NCBI GenBank assembly: GCA_030041175.1
Contig: JASHOK010000043.1
Span: 1 to 49,905, forward strand
Direction: 5' to 3'
From: Thermoplasmata archaeon
Lineage (GTDB): Archaea > Thermoplasmatota > Thermoplasmata > Lutacidiplasmatales > UBA184
Length of the DNA: 49,905 nucleotides
The notes beneath the pieces are model-generated. The model had not been told where the DNA came from. It saw only the letters and a program-made list of their open reading frames with translations, and did no database searches. Every line of letters starts with the position of its first letter. The first letter of the stretch is position 1. The translations under genes were made by a program, and so were the position numbers. Positions 8,552-15,857 of the stretch are shown piece by piece.

Positions 8552-9461
8552 GCGTCCGAAAGCAATGACTCGCCTGACCGGCCCGTCGCAGTTGATGGTT
8601 GACCCAGAGCCCTTTGACCTGGAGATAGGTCGCCAGGATGGGGAAGAGCAGCCCGTTGAGGCACCGGATCCCGGGTCCCGGAGGAGAATGGGCCGGTCCC
8701 TGCCTCGCTCCCTCGCCCGACCCCCAGCTCGCATACAGCCGAGGGAGTTCCTGCCGGAGCCATCCGTTGCGGTCCAGCAGCTGCCGGTATTCCCCCGGAC
8801 CGACCACGGGGCGCACGGTGAGCGCCTCCCGGGCAAAGAGGAAGCCACGCGCCTGGGAGTATTCGCGCTGGACCGCGCGTTCGTCGAGGACGTAGTTGAG
8901 ACACCAGATGGGGTCCCCTTGCCGTTCACCTCGAATCCGGTCCAGCCGAAGGGAGAGGAAGGTCCACGCCAGGTACGCCCAGAGCGTTCCGGGTCTCACG
9001 ATCGCCATCAGGTCGCAGTCATCGGTCGGGCCTGCGTCCCGATATGCCGCCGAGCCGGTGACGCCCAGGAAGCGGAGCCAGCGATCCCCGGGGGCCCCCG
9101 GGGATGCGAATCGCTCGAGGGCGCGCTGCCAATACTGCTCCGCGCGCGCTCGCCGATCGGGGTCCGGGCTGCGCGGAGCCTCGGTCGGGCCCCGGACCCA
9201 CCGCCCGTCGACCTCGATGACCCCCGGGTGCGCCCGGATCCAATCCCGAAGGGACCCGGCATCGGCGGGCCCAGTGTTGGGCAGCAGCGGCACGAGGTCT
9301 TCGAGCTCGAGCGACACGTGGAACTGGGACGCGACGTCGGCGAGCTCCCGAACCCGTTCACGGACCGGGTCCGCGGTACTGGGGGTGGCGTGGCCGGGAT
9401 GCGTCGAGAGTGCGGCAGTCGTAGGAATCGTCTCTCCGGGCGGCGCCACTGCCTCCGCCAA
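8379..9461 (-). CDS. Nucleotidyltransferase-superfamily protein of unknown substrate
   Basis: Protein of 360 aa if translation begins at the TTG at 9461, which has GGAGGT 10 nt upstream; an in-frame GTG at 9449 is an alternative and no ATG occurs early. The recognisable centre is FLGVTGSAAYRDAGPTDDCD, the G-S ... D-x-D pattern of the Pol-beta/KNTase-like nucleotidyltransferase fold, which transfers a nucleotidyl group to a small molecule or protein. N-terminal and C-terminal parts match no family I can name. Placement beside two glycosyltransferases and a methyltransferase suggests a glycan or lipid modification role (inference). The last 58 codons overlap the convergent glycosyltransferase gene by 173 bp. 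Confidence 0.6.
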   Translation of the reverse strand: MAEAVAPPGETIPTTAALSTHPGHATPSTADPVRERVRELADVASQFHVSLELEDLVPLLPNTGPADAGSLRDWIRAHPGVIEVDGRWVRGPTEAPRSPDPDRRARAEQYWQRALERFASPGAPGDRWLRFLGVTGSAAYRDAGPTDDCDLMAIVRPGTLWAYLAWTFLSLRLDRIRGERQGDPIWCLNYVLDERAVQREYSQARGFLFAREALTVRPVVGPGEYRQLLDRNGWLRQELPRLYASWGSGEGARQGPAHSPPGPGIRCLNGLLFPILATYLQVKGLWVNHQLRRAGQASHCFRTLTRPSRMALATMAFERRAAGRPRSATEDRQWSPTDGDYGGAATGPTPPPPSPQSLQR

Positions 9462-9475
9462 CCGCCTCGAAACCT

Positions 9476-9492
9476 CCTGCTTTTTGGTGCGC
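9476..9492 (-). repeat. 17-bp element, copy 2 (inverted)
   Basis: On the minus strand this reads GCGCACCAAAAAGCAGG, identical to 7484-7500, and ends 14 bp before the TTG start at 9461. Its last three bases (AGG) begin the AGGAGGT ribosome-binding site of that gene. Confidence 0.6.
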
Positions 9493-9586
9493 CTGCGGAA
9501 TCCGTTGGGTCACCGGCGGTTCCGTCCAGTCAGCGGCCAGACTGTCGGGCCAGCCGGAAGGAGTGCACGGGGTCGGGAGGTAGCGA

Positions 9587-10750
9587 ATGAAGACTGCGAC
9601 AGGTCCCGGGAGTCACTCGCTCGAGCTTTGGACCGACCATGCCGTCGTGCCGCTCGGTTACGCCGAGGGGGACGGGACGGTCTACCTCGTGGCCCGGAGC
9701 CGTTCGGCGCAGTGGCCCGTGGATGTCCTCCGGTCGGGGAAGGCGCGCCTCCGGCTGCCGGATCGAACGATCGATGGCGTACCGACCCTCGTCACCTCCG
9801 CGGCGGAGCGTCAGCGCGTACTCGGGCTGTTCCGGGCGAAGTACGGTATGGAGGGGTTCACACGGTGGTACGACCAGCCCGCACGCGTCCTCCGGATCAG
9901 CCCGGCGCCCCCCGGCCCGGACTCCTCGGCTGGCGGCCCGGCATACTACGACTGGCTTCGAGCGGAGTTCGACAGCGTGGCAGGCGACTACGACCGCCAT
10001 ATCACGGGGAACCGGATGAACCTCCTGTTGCGCAACCGTTCCCTCGCGATCCTCGGAGACCGATTCGCAGACTGTCCGCGACTCCTCGAAATCGGATGCG
10101 GATCCGGCATGGAAACGCTCCCGATGCTCGAGCAGGGCCACGAGGTCCTCGCGGTCGACATTTCCGGAGAGATGCTCGCGACGGTTCGTCAGAAGGCGGG
10201 GAAAGCGGGGCTCTCCGAACGGCTCTCCACCCGGGAGCTCGCGGCGAGGGACCTCCCCCAGCTCTTGGCGGACGAAGGGCCGGGGTCGTTCGACGGAGCG
10301 TACTCGACGTTCGGAGCCCTCAACTGCGAGCCGGACCTCTCCGGAATTCCGGCGCCGCTCGCCGGCCTGCTTGGCCCGTCTCGACCGTTCCTGGCTGGCA
10401 TCTACAACCGTTGGTGCCTGTTCGAGCTCGGAGGCTATGCCCTGACGTTGCAGGCTCGCCGGGCATTCGGTCGGCGTCGGAATCCCGTTCCGGTCGGTGC
10501 CTCCCGGTTCTGCATCGACGTCTATGCCCATTCGGTTTCGGATTTCGACCGAGTGTTCCGACCCTGCTTCCGTCGTGAGCGGATCGAGGGCGTTCCCGTG
10601 CTTCTTCCTCCGTCCGACCTGGTCCGGTACGCCGACCGGTTCGCCCAGCATTTCGACCGATTAGCCGCCTGGGACGCGGCCGCGGGTCGTCGGTGGCCGT
10701 TCAATCGCCTCGGCGATCATTTTCTGGTAACCTATGCGAGGGGACCTTGA
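9587..10750 (+). CDS. Fusion of a split beta-barrel (F420/FMN-binding-like) domain and a class I methyltransferase
   Basis: Two-domain protein of 387 aa. Residues ~1-105 resemble the DUF385/deazaflavin-dependent nitroreductase split barrel (LWTDHAVVPLGYAEGDGTVY, GKARLRLPDRTIDGVPTLV, LFRAKYGMEGFTRWYDQP). After a Pro/Ser/Gly linker, residues ~120-385 are a SAM-dependent methyltransferase: FDSVAGDYDRHI, motif I LLEIGCGSGMETL (166-178), acidic EVLAVDISGEML, and FDGAYSTFGALNCEPDL. The substrate is unknown. The stop is shared with the next start (TTGA). Parts of the barrel's cofactor site cannot be judged by eye, so the first domain could have lost cofactor binding. Confidence 0.72.
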   Translation: MKTATGPGSHSLELWTDHAVVPLGYAEGDGTVYLVARSRSAQWPVDVLRSGKARLRLPDRTIDGVPTLVTSAAERQRVLGLFRAKYGMEGFTRWYDQPARVLRISPAPPGPDSSAGGPAYYDWLRAEFDSVAGDYDRHITGNRMNLLLRNRSLAILGDRFADCPRLLEIGCGSGMETLPMLEQGHEVLAVDISGEMLATVRQKAGKAGLSERLSTRELAARDLPQLLADEGPGSFDGAYSTFGALNCEPDLSGIPAPLAGLLGPSRPFLAGIYNRWCLFELGGYALTLQARRAFGRRRNPVPVGASRFCIDVYAHSVSDFDRVFRPCFRRERIEGVPVLLPPSDLVRYADRFAQHFDRLAAWDAAAGRRWPFNRLGDHFLVTYARGP

Positions 10751-11052
10751 CGTCGGCCTCGTCGGACAACGGCCCTCCGCCGCACCGGCCGACCTCGCGC
10801 TTCGAGTGGTCCGGTCGTTTCCTTCAGGTCTACTCGGAGCGATGGCCGATCAAGTACCTGGTCTCGAACCAGGGCCTGTGCCTCGGCATCGACACAAAAC
10901 GACATTCGTTCCTTTTCATCGCCAGTGCGGACGGAATCCTGGCGCGTACGCGACCGGTCGGTGATACGGTGGTCGAGACCCTGGACTATGACATTTCCCG
11001 GATCGTCCGCGCCCTCAGGGAGGGGCCGGGCTCGGTCGCTCCGGGCCCGTGA
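10747..11052 (+). CDS. Small conserved-looking protein of unknown function
   Basis: 101 aa from the TTG at 10747, which overlaps the previous stop (TTGA) and has GAGGGGA just upstream; an ATG at 10693 in the same frame would bury 54 bp inside the methyltransferase gene. The body (FEWSGRFLQVYSERWPIKYL, SFLFIASADGILAR, DYDISRIVRALREG) is a soluble mixed alpha/beta sequence with no family I recognise. Codon use looks like its neighbours. The 3' end overlaps the convergent glycosyltransferase gene by 38 bp. It is probably co-translated with the fusion protein and may serve the same modification. Confidence 0.55.
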   Translation: MTSASSDNGPPPHRPTSRFEWSGRFLQVYSERWPIKYLVSNQGLCLGIDTKRHSFLFIASADGILARTRPVGDTVVETLDYDISRIVRALREGPGSVAPGP

Positions 11053-11875
11053 CGACGTCGGGACCCCGCTCCAGTCGTGCCCACCGGTCGGGCTGCAGAA
11101 AGCCCCGGATCAGTTTCCCGTAGAAAATGGGGGAGTAGAGGAGATTCCGAGGCCGGCGGCTATTCATGTGGATGAGCAGAACGACCTCGCCGGCGTAGGC
11201 TAACTCTCGGACACTCCAGCCCGACGTGGAACGTATCCAGGCGCCCTGGAATTCCGGCCAATGCCGGACGCTTCGGTACGTTCCATAGTGGACCATGGCG
11301 TCGTCCACGTACCGGACGCGCTTCCGCTGGAAACGGGCCGCTCGCTGGAGATAGTACGTTTCCCGGGACTGGACGCTGTCCGGAATTCGTGCACCGAGAG
11401 ACCACGCTCGGCCGGTGAGCGTCAACCCCAGAGGCAGGCCGTATCGGAACCGGTGCCCGACAGACAGCCCGACCACCGCCGCCGTCCCCGGACGAGCGTA
11501 CTCCTGTACGGCGATCGAGTAAAAGTCCGGTCGCACAATCCGGACGTCACTGTCCACGAACAGCACCGGGTCGGTATCGGCCGCGCGCAGGGCCGCGTTC
11601 CGTGCGAAACCCAGCCCCGACGGATCCGGCAGGATCCGACCCCCAAACTCTCGGACGATCTCCACGGTCCCATCGGTGCTCTGGCGGTCGACGACGATGA
11701 GGCAGTGGACCGGAATGAATCGATGAATTGCCTCCAGCGCCTCACGGATCGTGGCGCCGGAGTTGTAGGTTCCAATCAGGACGTCCACCGGTGGAGTCTT
11801 CGGGGACGACACCCCCGAGACACGCTCAGAGCCGCGCGCGCTTCCCGTGCGGTCCGCATCAACGAAGGCTGTCAC
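11015..11875 (-). CDS. Family 2 glycosyltransferase
   Basis: GT-A fold sugar transferase of 286 aa (GTG start at 11875). Features: DVLIGTYNSGATIREALEAI at the N-terminus, VVDRQSTDGTVEIV, GLGFARNAALRAADTDPVLF and the metal-binding VDSDV (DxD type). An acceptor-side segment with IHMNSRR and a basic C-terminal region follow. No clear membrane helix, though the last 60 residues are amphipathic and basic, as in membrane-associated dolichol-phosphate or cell-surface glycosyltransferases. The first ~27 residues are low-complexity and may not be translated. Monocistronic and convergent with the small gene ending at 11052. Confidence 0.82.
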   Translation of the reverse strand: MTAFVDADRTGSARGSERVSGVSSPKTPPVDVLIGTYNSGATIREALEAIHRFIPVHCLIVVDRQSTDGTVEIVREFGGRILPDPSGLGFARNAALRAADTDPVLFVDSDVRIVRPDFYSIAVQEYARPGTAAVVGLSVGHRFRYGLPLGLTLTGRAWSLGARIPDSVQSRETYYLQRAARFQRKRVRYVDDAMVHYGTYRSVRHWPEFQGAWIRSTSGWSVRELAYAGEVVLLIHMNSRRPRNLLYSPIFYGKLIRGFLQPDRWARLERGPDVVTGPERPSPAPP

Positions 11876-12022
11876 GGGGCCGCGTCACCCCTCCGCCGCG
11901 CCTCATGGGCGGCTCTTCCCATGGCGTTTGGGGGACTCGCACCCTGCCCAGCGACGAGCCGGGGAGGCTCTTTGGGGGTTGGATAGGCGCAGCGTAAAGG
12001 ACCTGAAGTCGGTGTGGCAGGC
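11876..12022. other. Divergent intergenic region
   Basis: 147 bp between the divergent glycosyltransferase and enoyl-CoA isomerase-like genes. TTGGATAGG near 11978-11986 and GCGTAAAGG near 11993-12001 are the only A/T-leaning patches and are candidate promoter elements for the rightward gene. No RNA gene or clear repeat is seen. Confidence 0.3.
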
Positions 12023-12832
12023 ATGGATGCCTCTTTGCCACCGACGATTCAGGTCGACCGACGCCAGGCCGTAGCCCGCGTCCGGCTGTCCCGGCCCGCG
12101 AAGCTCAACGCCCTGGACCCGGACGCGGTACGGGCCTTGCGATCGGCGCTCCAGACCGCCGCACACGACCCGTCCATCCGGGCCGTTATCCTCACGGGGG
12201 AGGGCAAGGCGTTCTCGGCCGGCGGCGACGTCGCCTCGATGAAGGCCCACCTGGATTCGGGCAGCCTGGCCCGGCTCTTCTACGAGCTTACGGGGGAGCT
12301 CGAGTTCGCGATCCGGGAGCTGCTCGGGATGAAGAAACCCGTCGTAGCCGCCCTCCCCGGGGTCGCCGCCGGAGGAGGACTCTCCTTGGCCCTGGCCTGC
12401 GACTGGCGTATCGCCTCCTCGACCGCGATGCTCGTCCCGGCTTTCGGGGCGCTTGGAGCGGTTCCCGACGGGGGGCTTACCTTCCTCCTGCCTCACTACG
12501 TGGGAATTGGTCTCGCCCAAGAGTTGTTCTTCACGAACAGTCGTGTCAGCGCCGATCGCGCGTTCTCCCTCGGGCTCGTCCACGAGGTCATCGCGCCCGA
12601 ACGCCTGGAGGAACGGGCCTGGGAGCGTGCCGCGGAGCTGGCGGCCGGCCCGACCCGTGCCTACGCGGCGCTCAAACACCTCATGGTGACTTCCTACGGC
12701 TCCAGCCTCGAAGCGCAGCTGGCCCTCGAGCGTCGGTACGCCACAGAAGTGGCGGCCGGCCCGGAGGTTGCCGAGGGCATCGAAGCCTTTGGCGAGAAGC
12801 GGAAGCCCGAGTTTCCCCCGCCCGAAGAGTGA
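12023..12832 (+). CDS. Enoyl-CoA hydratase/isomerase family protein
   Basis: Crotonase-fold enzyme of 269 aa acting on acyl-CoA double bonds. ATG 12023 is preferred over the GTG three codons earlier. The oxyanion-hole segments GKAFSAGGDVASM and AALPGVAAGGGLSLALACDW are both present. At the second catalytic position it has AVPDGGLTFLLP: the PDGG form, with an aspartate, is typical of isomerase-type members such as PaaG, whereas hydratases carry glutamate there. An isomerase is therefore more likely than a hydratase. Monocistronic; 18 bp from the convergent acylphosphatase gene. Confidence 0.85.
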   Translation: MDASLPPTIQVDRRQAVARVRLSRPAKLNALDPDAVRALRSALQTAAHDPSIRAVILTGEGKAFSAGGDVASMKAHLDSGSLARLFYELTGELEFAIRELLGMKKPVVAALPGVAAGGGLSLALACDWRIASSTAMLVPAFGALGAVPDGGLTFLLPHYVGIGLAQELFFTNSRVSADRAFSLGLVHEVIAPERLEERAWERAAELAAGPTRAYAALKHLMVTSYGSSLEAQLALERRYATEVAAGPEVAEGIEAFGEKRKPEFPPPEE

Positions 12833-12850
12833 TGCGGGCCCGGCCTGGGC

Positions 12851-13126
12851 TCAGCGGATCCGCACGGGCGGCTCGACACCCAGGACCGCAACTTCTTCTC
12901 GTTCCACGTGGTCCACCCGAGCGTTCGGATGCTCTTCGCGCATGACGCGTTCCAGCTCTCGAACCATCGCCGGCTCGCCCTCGAGTTCCGCCACGACACT
13001 GCCATCCGCCCGGTTCTGGACGAAGCCTCCGACGCCCAGGGGTTCGGACCGGCTTCGCACGAACTGCCGGAACCCCACGCCCTGTACTTCTCCGACTATC
13101 CGGAGCCGCACGCGGACGCTTGCCAC
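12851..13126 (-). CDS. Acylphosphatase
   Basis: Small enzyme (91 aa) that hydrolyses acyl phosphates to carboxylate and phosphate. VRLRIVGEVQGVGFRQFVR is the family signature with the catalytic arginine, and GFVQNRADGSVVAELEG contains the catalytic asparagine. I take the GTG at 13126, which gives the normal family length and starts 20-30 bp from a TATA-like box at 13146-13156; the frame is open further upstream but without homologous character. It is divergent from the nuo operon and shares its promoter region. Confidence 0.92.
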   Translation of the reverse strand: MASVRVRLRIVGEVQGVGFRQFVRSRSEPLGVGGFVQNRADGSVVAELEGEPAMVRELERVMREEHPNARVDHVEREEVAVLGVEPPVRIR

Positions 13127-13140
13127 GCTGCCGCACCCCC

Positions 13141-13168
13141 CGGACCTTAAATAAAGAGAGAAGGTCCG
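13141..13168. promoter_or_regulatory. Bidirectional TATA region inside a perfect dyad (acylphosphatase / nuo operon)
   Basis: CGGACCTT at 13141-13148 and AAGGTCCG at 13161-13168 are perfect 8-bp inverted arms around a 12-bp A/G-rich centre. CTTAAATAAAG (13146-13156) is the best TATA candidate for both genes: 20-30 bp before the acylphosphatase GTG and about 55 bp before nuoA. A dyad over the TATA element could be an operator; alternatively it folds as a leader hairpin. Confidence 0.55.
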
Positions 13169-13208
13169 AAACGCTGAACCAGCATCCGAGCCGGAGGCGG
13201 GTCGAAAA

Positions 13209-13574
13209 ATGGCTGCCGGGGTGACCACCTTTCTCGTGTTTGCCGCCGTGGCCTGCATCTTCGGCGTCGGCTCGATCCTGGGGAATCGGGCTCTCGGGGC
13301 CCGTCGGCGACGCGCCTACCTGCAGTCCCTGACCTACGAGTCGGGTCAGGAGCCGGAAGGCGAGACCCAGATCGACTTTCCGACCCAGCACTATACCTTC
13401 GCGATCGTGTTCGTCGCGGTCGATGTCATCGGCTTCATCCTGGCGCTCTGGGGCGTAAACTACCGCAGTGTGAACGACGCCTGGCTCCCGACCTTCATCG
13501 CCTTCGGATTCACCGCGCTCGCGATCGTGGGCATTTACTACGCTCTCGTCGGAGAGCGGAGGCTCGTCGTATGA
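13209..13574 (+). CDS. nuoA: NADH-quinone oxidoreductase-type complex I subunit A
   Basis: Membrane subunit of the proton-pumping complex I core (121 aa). Three transmembrane helices: residues ~3-22, ~58-82 (FAIVFVAVDVIGFILALWGV) and ~92-115. The acidic loop contains YESGQEPEG, the conserved Y-E-x-G motif contacting the quinone-site region of NuoD and NuoH. A GGAGG ribosome-binding site is at 13191-13195, and the stop overlaps nuoB (ATGA). First gene of an 11-gene nuoABCDHIJKLMN operon. Confidence 0.93.
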   Translation: MAAGVTTFLVFAAVACIFGVGSILGNRALGARRRRAYLQSLTYESGQEPEGETQIDFPTQHYTFAIVFVAVDVIGFILALWGVNYRSVNDAWLPTFIAFGFTALAIVGIYYALVGERRLVV

Positions 13575-14197
13575 GCGGGCAGGCTCCGGAGGTACCCCGG
13601 CCGGCGGTACGGCCGCAAACTGACGCCTCTCCGGCGGGCGACCTTCCGTTGGCGGTCATCGGCCAGCCCGGGGTCCCCTTCGTCGAGATCGAGACGCTCC
13701 GGGCGCGCGAGTTCATTCCAGCGGCCAAGGAGGCCCTCAGCTCTCTCCTAAAAGAACAGGCCCAAGGCAAGCTCATCCGCCCCGTGTTCAACTGGGCGGG
13801 CCGGAACTCTCTCTTTCCCCTCCACTGGGGCCTCGCCTGCTGCGCCATCGAGTTCGCCGCGGCCTTTGGGGCGCGTTGGGACGCGGAGCGGTTTGGCGTC
13901 GTACCCCGGTCCTCGCCCCGGCAGTGCGACCTGCTGATCGTCAACGGGACGGTGACCTGGAAGGTGGCCCACAAGCTGATCGCGCTGTACGAGCAGATGC
14001 CCGAGCCCAAGTGGGCCATCGCGATGGGCAACTGTGCGACCGGCGGGGGCCCGTTCCGGACCGCCTATTCGGTCGTTCCGGGAGTTGACAAGCTGATTCC
14101 GGTCGACGTCTACATCGCCGGATGCCCGCCTCGCCCCGAAAACATGCTGGACGGAATCCTCCGCCTCGAGCAGCTGATCAAGGAGCGGGGAGAGTAG
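13571..14197 (+). CDS. nuoB: Complex I subunit B (N2 iron-sulfur subunit)
   Basis: Peripheral subunit holding the terminal 4Fe-4S cluster N2 that reduces the quinone. All four ligands are visible: tandem C90-C91 in GLACCAIEF, C155 in GNCATGGG and C185 in AGCPPRPE. 208 aa; the first ~35 residues are a Pro/Ala-rich extension. The product sits at the junction with NuoD and NuoH. Starts within the nuoA stop; a GA-rich 40-bp gap with a strong GGGGGAGGGA ribosome-binding site separates it from nuoC. Confidence 0.95.
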   Translation: MSGQAPEVPRPAVRPQTDASPAGDLPLAVIGQPGVPFVEIETLRAREFIPAAKEALSSLLKEQAQGKLIRPVFNWAGRNSLFPLHWGLACCAIEFAAAFGARWDAERFGVVPRSSPRQCDLLIVNGTVTWKVAHKLIALYEQMPEPKWAIAMGNCATGGGPFRTAYSVVPGVDKLIPVDVYIAGCPPRPENMLDGILRLEQLIKERGE

Positions 14198-14237
14198 GTC
14201 CCCGGCACGCCACGGACCGAGGGGGAGGGACGAGAGG

Positions 14238-14714
14238 ATGGACGCGAAGCAGCTGTCCGACGGACTCGCGACCCGGTTCCCAGGGAAGATCCTTGGGGTG
14301 GATCCCCTGGACGGTACCCTGGGTCGGATCCGCTTCGACCCCGCGGTGGCTACGGATCTCTTCCGGTCGCTGCGGGACGACTACCAGTTCACGCACCTCA
14401 CGCTGGTCGGGGCCACCGACTGGATCGACCACCGCGAGGTGTTCTACGTGCTCTGGTCGGATACGGACCGGCTCTACCTCGTCCTGTCGGCGAACTTGCC
14501 GACGGATGCGCCGGTGATCGCCAGTTCCGTGCCGATCTGGCCGTCGGCGAATGCCCACGAGCGCGAGGCGTGGGACCTCGTCGGCGTCAAGTTCGAGGGA
14601 CATCCGGACCTCCGCCGGATCTTCATGCCGGAAGGATACGCCTACCATCCCCTGCTTCGCTCGTTCAAGATCCACGAGCCGGAGGACCTTGAGGTGAAGG
14701 TGCGCAGTGACTGA
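14238..14714 (+). CDS. nuoC: Complex I subunit C
   Basis: Peripheral-arm subunit (158 aa) that pairs with NuoD. The C-terminal signature is clear: SANAHEREAWDLVGVKFEGH (the E-R-E-x-x-D-x-x-G motif) followed by DLRRIFMPEGYAYHPLL. It is separate from nuoD, unlike the fused NuoCD of some bacteria. The stop overlaps the nuoD start by 8 bp. Confidence 0.93.
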   Translation: MDAKQLSDGLATRFPGKILGVDPLDGTLGRIRFDPAVATDLFRSLRDDYQFTHLTLVGATDWIDHREVFYVLWSDTDRLYLVLSANLPTDAPVIASSVPIWPSANAHEREAWDLVGVKFEGHPDLRRIFMPEGYAYHPLLRSFKIHEPEDLEVKVRSD

Positions 14715-15852
14715 GATGTGGGTGAACATGGGGCCGCAACACCCCATGACGCACGGCCTCTGGAACCTCCGCGTCCGGATCGAGGGCGAGATCATCAAGG
14801 ACGTGGAGCCCGAGATGGGCTACCTACACCGGGGAATCGAAAAGATCTCGGAGGACCGGCACTACAACGAGATCATCACCCTCATGGACCGGACCTGCTA
14901 CGTGGCGGGGCTGGCCTGGGAGCACCTGTTCATCGTGGCGGCCGAGCAGGCGCTCCACGTAACCCCTCCCGAGCGCGCCGAGTACATCCGGGTCCTATCG
15001 GCCGAGCTCCAGCGAATCGCGAGTCACCTGATGTGGTACTCCGCGTTCGTCCAAGACCTCGGCCTGATGACCCCGTTCCTGTACGGGATGCGAGACCGGG
15101 ATCTCATCCTGGACCTGTTCCAGAGCTACACGGGCGGGCGGCTGACCTACGAGTACATGCGGGTCGGCGGAGTGCGCAGCGACCTGCCGCTGGGCTTTAC
15201 CCAGCGCTGCCGCCAGGTCGTTGACTGGCTGATGGACCGCTTCGTCGAGTATGATCAGCTCTGCCTCTCCTCGACGATCTTCCACGAACGGTGCGACGGA
15301 TTGGGCGTTCTCCTCGAACCCGAAGCCGTGGCGTACGGCGTGACCGGCCCAATGCTCCGTTCGGCGGGCTCCCATCGAGACCTCCGCAAGGACCGACCCT
15401 ACTCGGTCTACGACAAGCTCCAGTTCCAGGTAGCCACCGCTTCGACGGCAGATGTCACCGGCCGTTATCTCGTCCGGATGGAGGAGATGCGACAGTCGGT
15501 ACGGATCGTGCGACAATGCCTCGACTGGCTCGACGACCATCCGGGCCCGGTCATGGCGGAGCATCTCCCCCGCTGGCTTGGCGCGCCGTACGCGCCGATG
15601 GGGAACGAGTCGTACCTTCTCAAGCGGAACTATCCCACCGGCGTCGGTCTCTCCATGATGGAGGAGCCGCACGGAGAGGCGGGCGCCTACGTCGTCAACG
15701 ACGGCGGCGAGCATCCGTACCGGGTAAAGTTCCGGTCCCCCGTTCTCATCAACATCTGGGCCGCGAAGCGCTACCTGCCCGGTTACCGGGTGGCGGACAT
15801 TCCCCCGATCATGGGCAGCGTCGACGTGTGCGTCGGGGAGTGTGACCGGTAG
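14707..15852 (+). CDS. nuoD: Complex I subunit D (quinone-site subunit)
   Basis: 49-kDa-type subunit (381 aa, GTG start) evolved from the hydrogenase large subunit; it forms the quinone-binding pocket with NuoB. MGPQHPMTHG near the N-terminus is the loop with the quinone-contacting histidine, YLHRGIEKISED follows, and the protein ends in the conserved GECDR tail. The hydrogenase Ni-binding cysteines are absent, as expected for a quinone reductase. The second gap before nuoH is only 5 bp. Confidence 0.95.
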   Translation: MTEMWVNMGPQHPMTHGLWNLRVRIEGEIIKDVEPEMGYLHRGIEKISEDRHYNEIITLMDRTCYVAGLAWEHLFIVAAEQALHVTPPERAEYIRVLSAELQRIASHLMWYSAFVQDLGLMTPFLYGMRDRDLILDLFQSYTGGRLTYEYMRVGGVRSDLPLGFTQRCRQVVDWLMDRFVEYDQLCLSSTIFHERCDGLGVLLEPEAVAYGVTGPMLRSAGSHRDLRKDRPYSVYDKLQFQVATASTADVTGRYLVRMEEMRQSVRIVRQCLDWLDDHPGPVMAEHLPRWLGAPYAPMGNESYLLKRNYPTGVGLSMMEEPHGEAGAYVVNDGGEHPYRVKFRSPVLINIWAAKRYLPGYRVADIPPIMGSVDVCVGECDR

Positions 15853-15857
15853 CTCGT

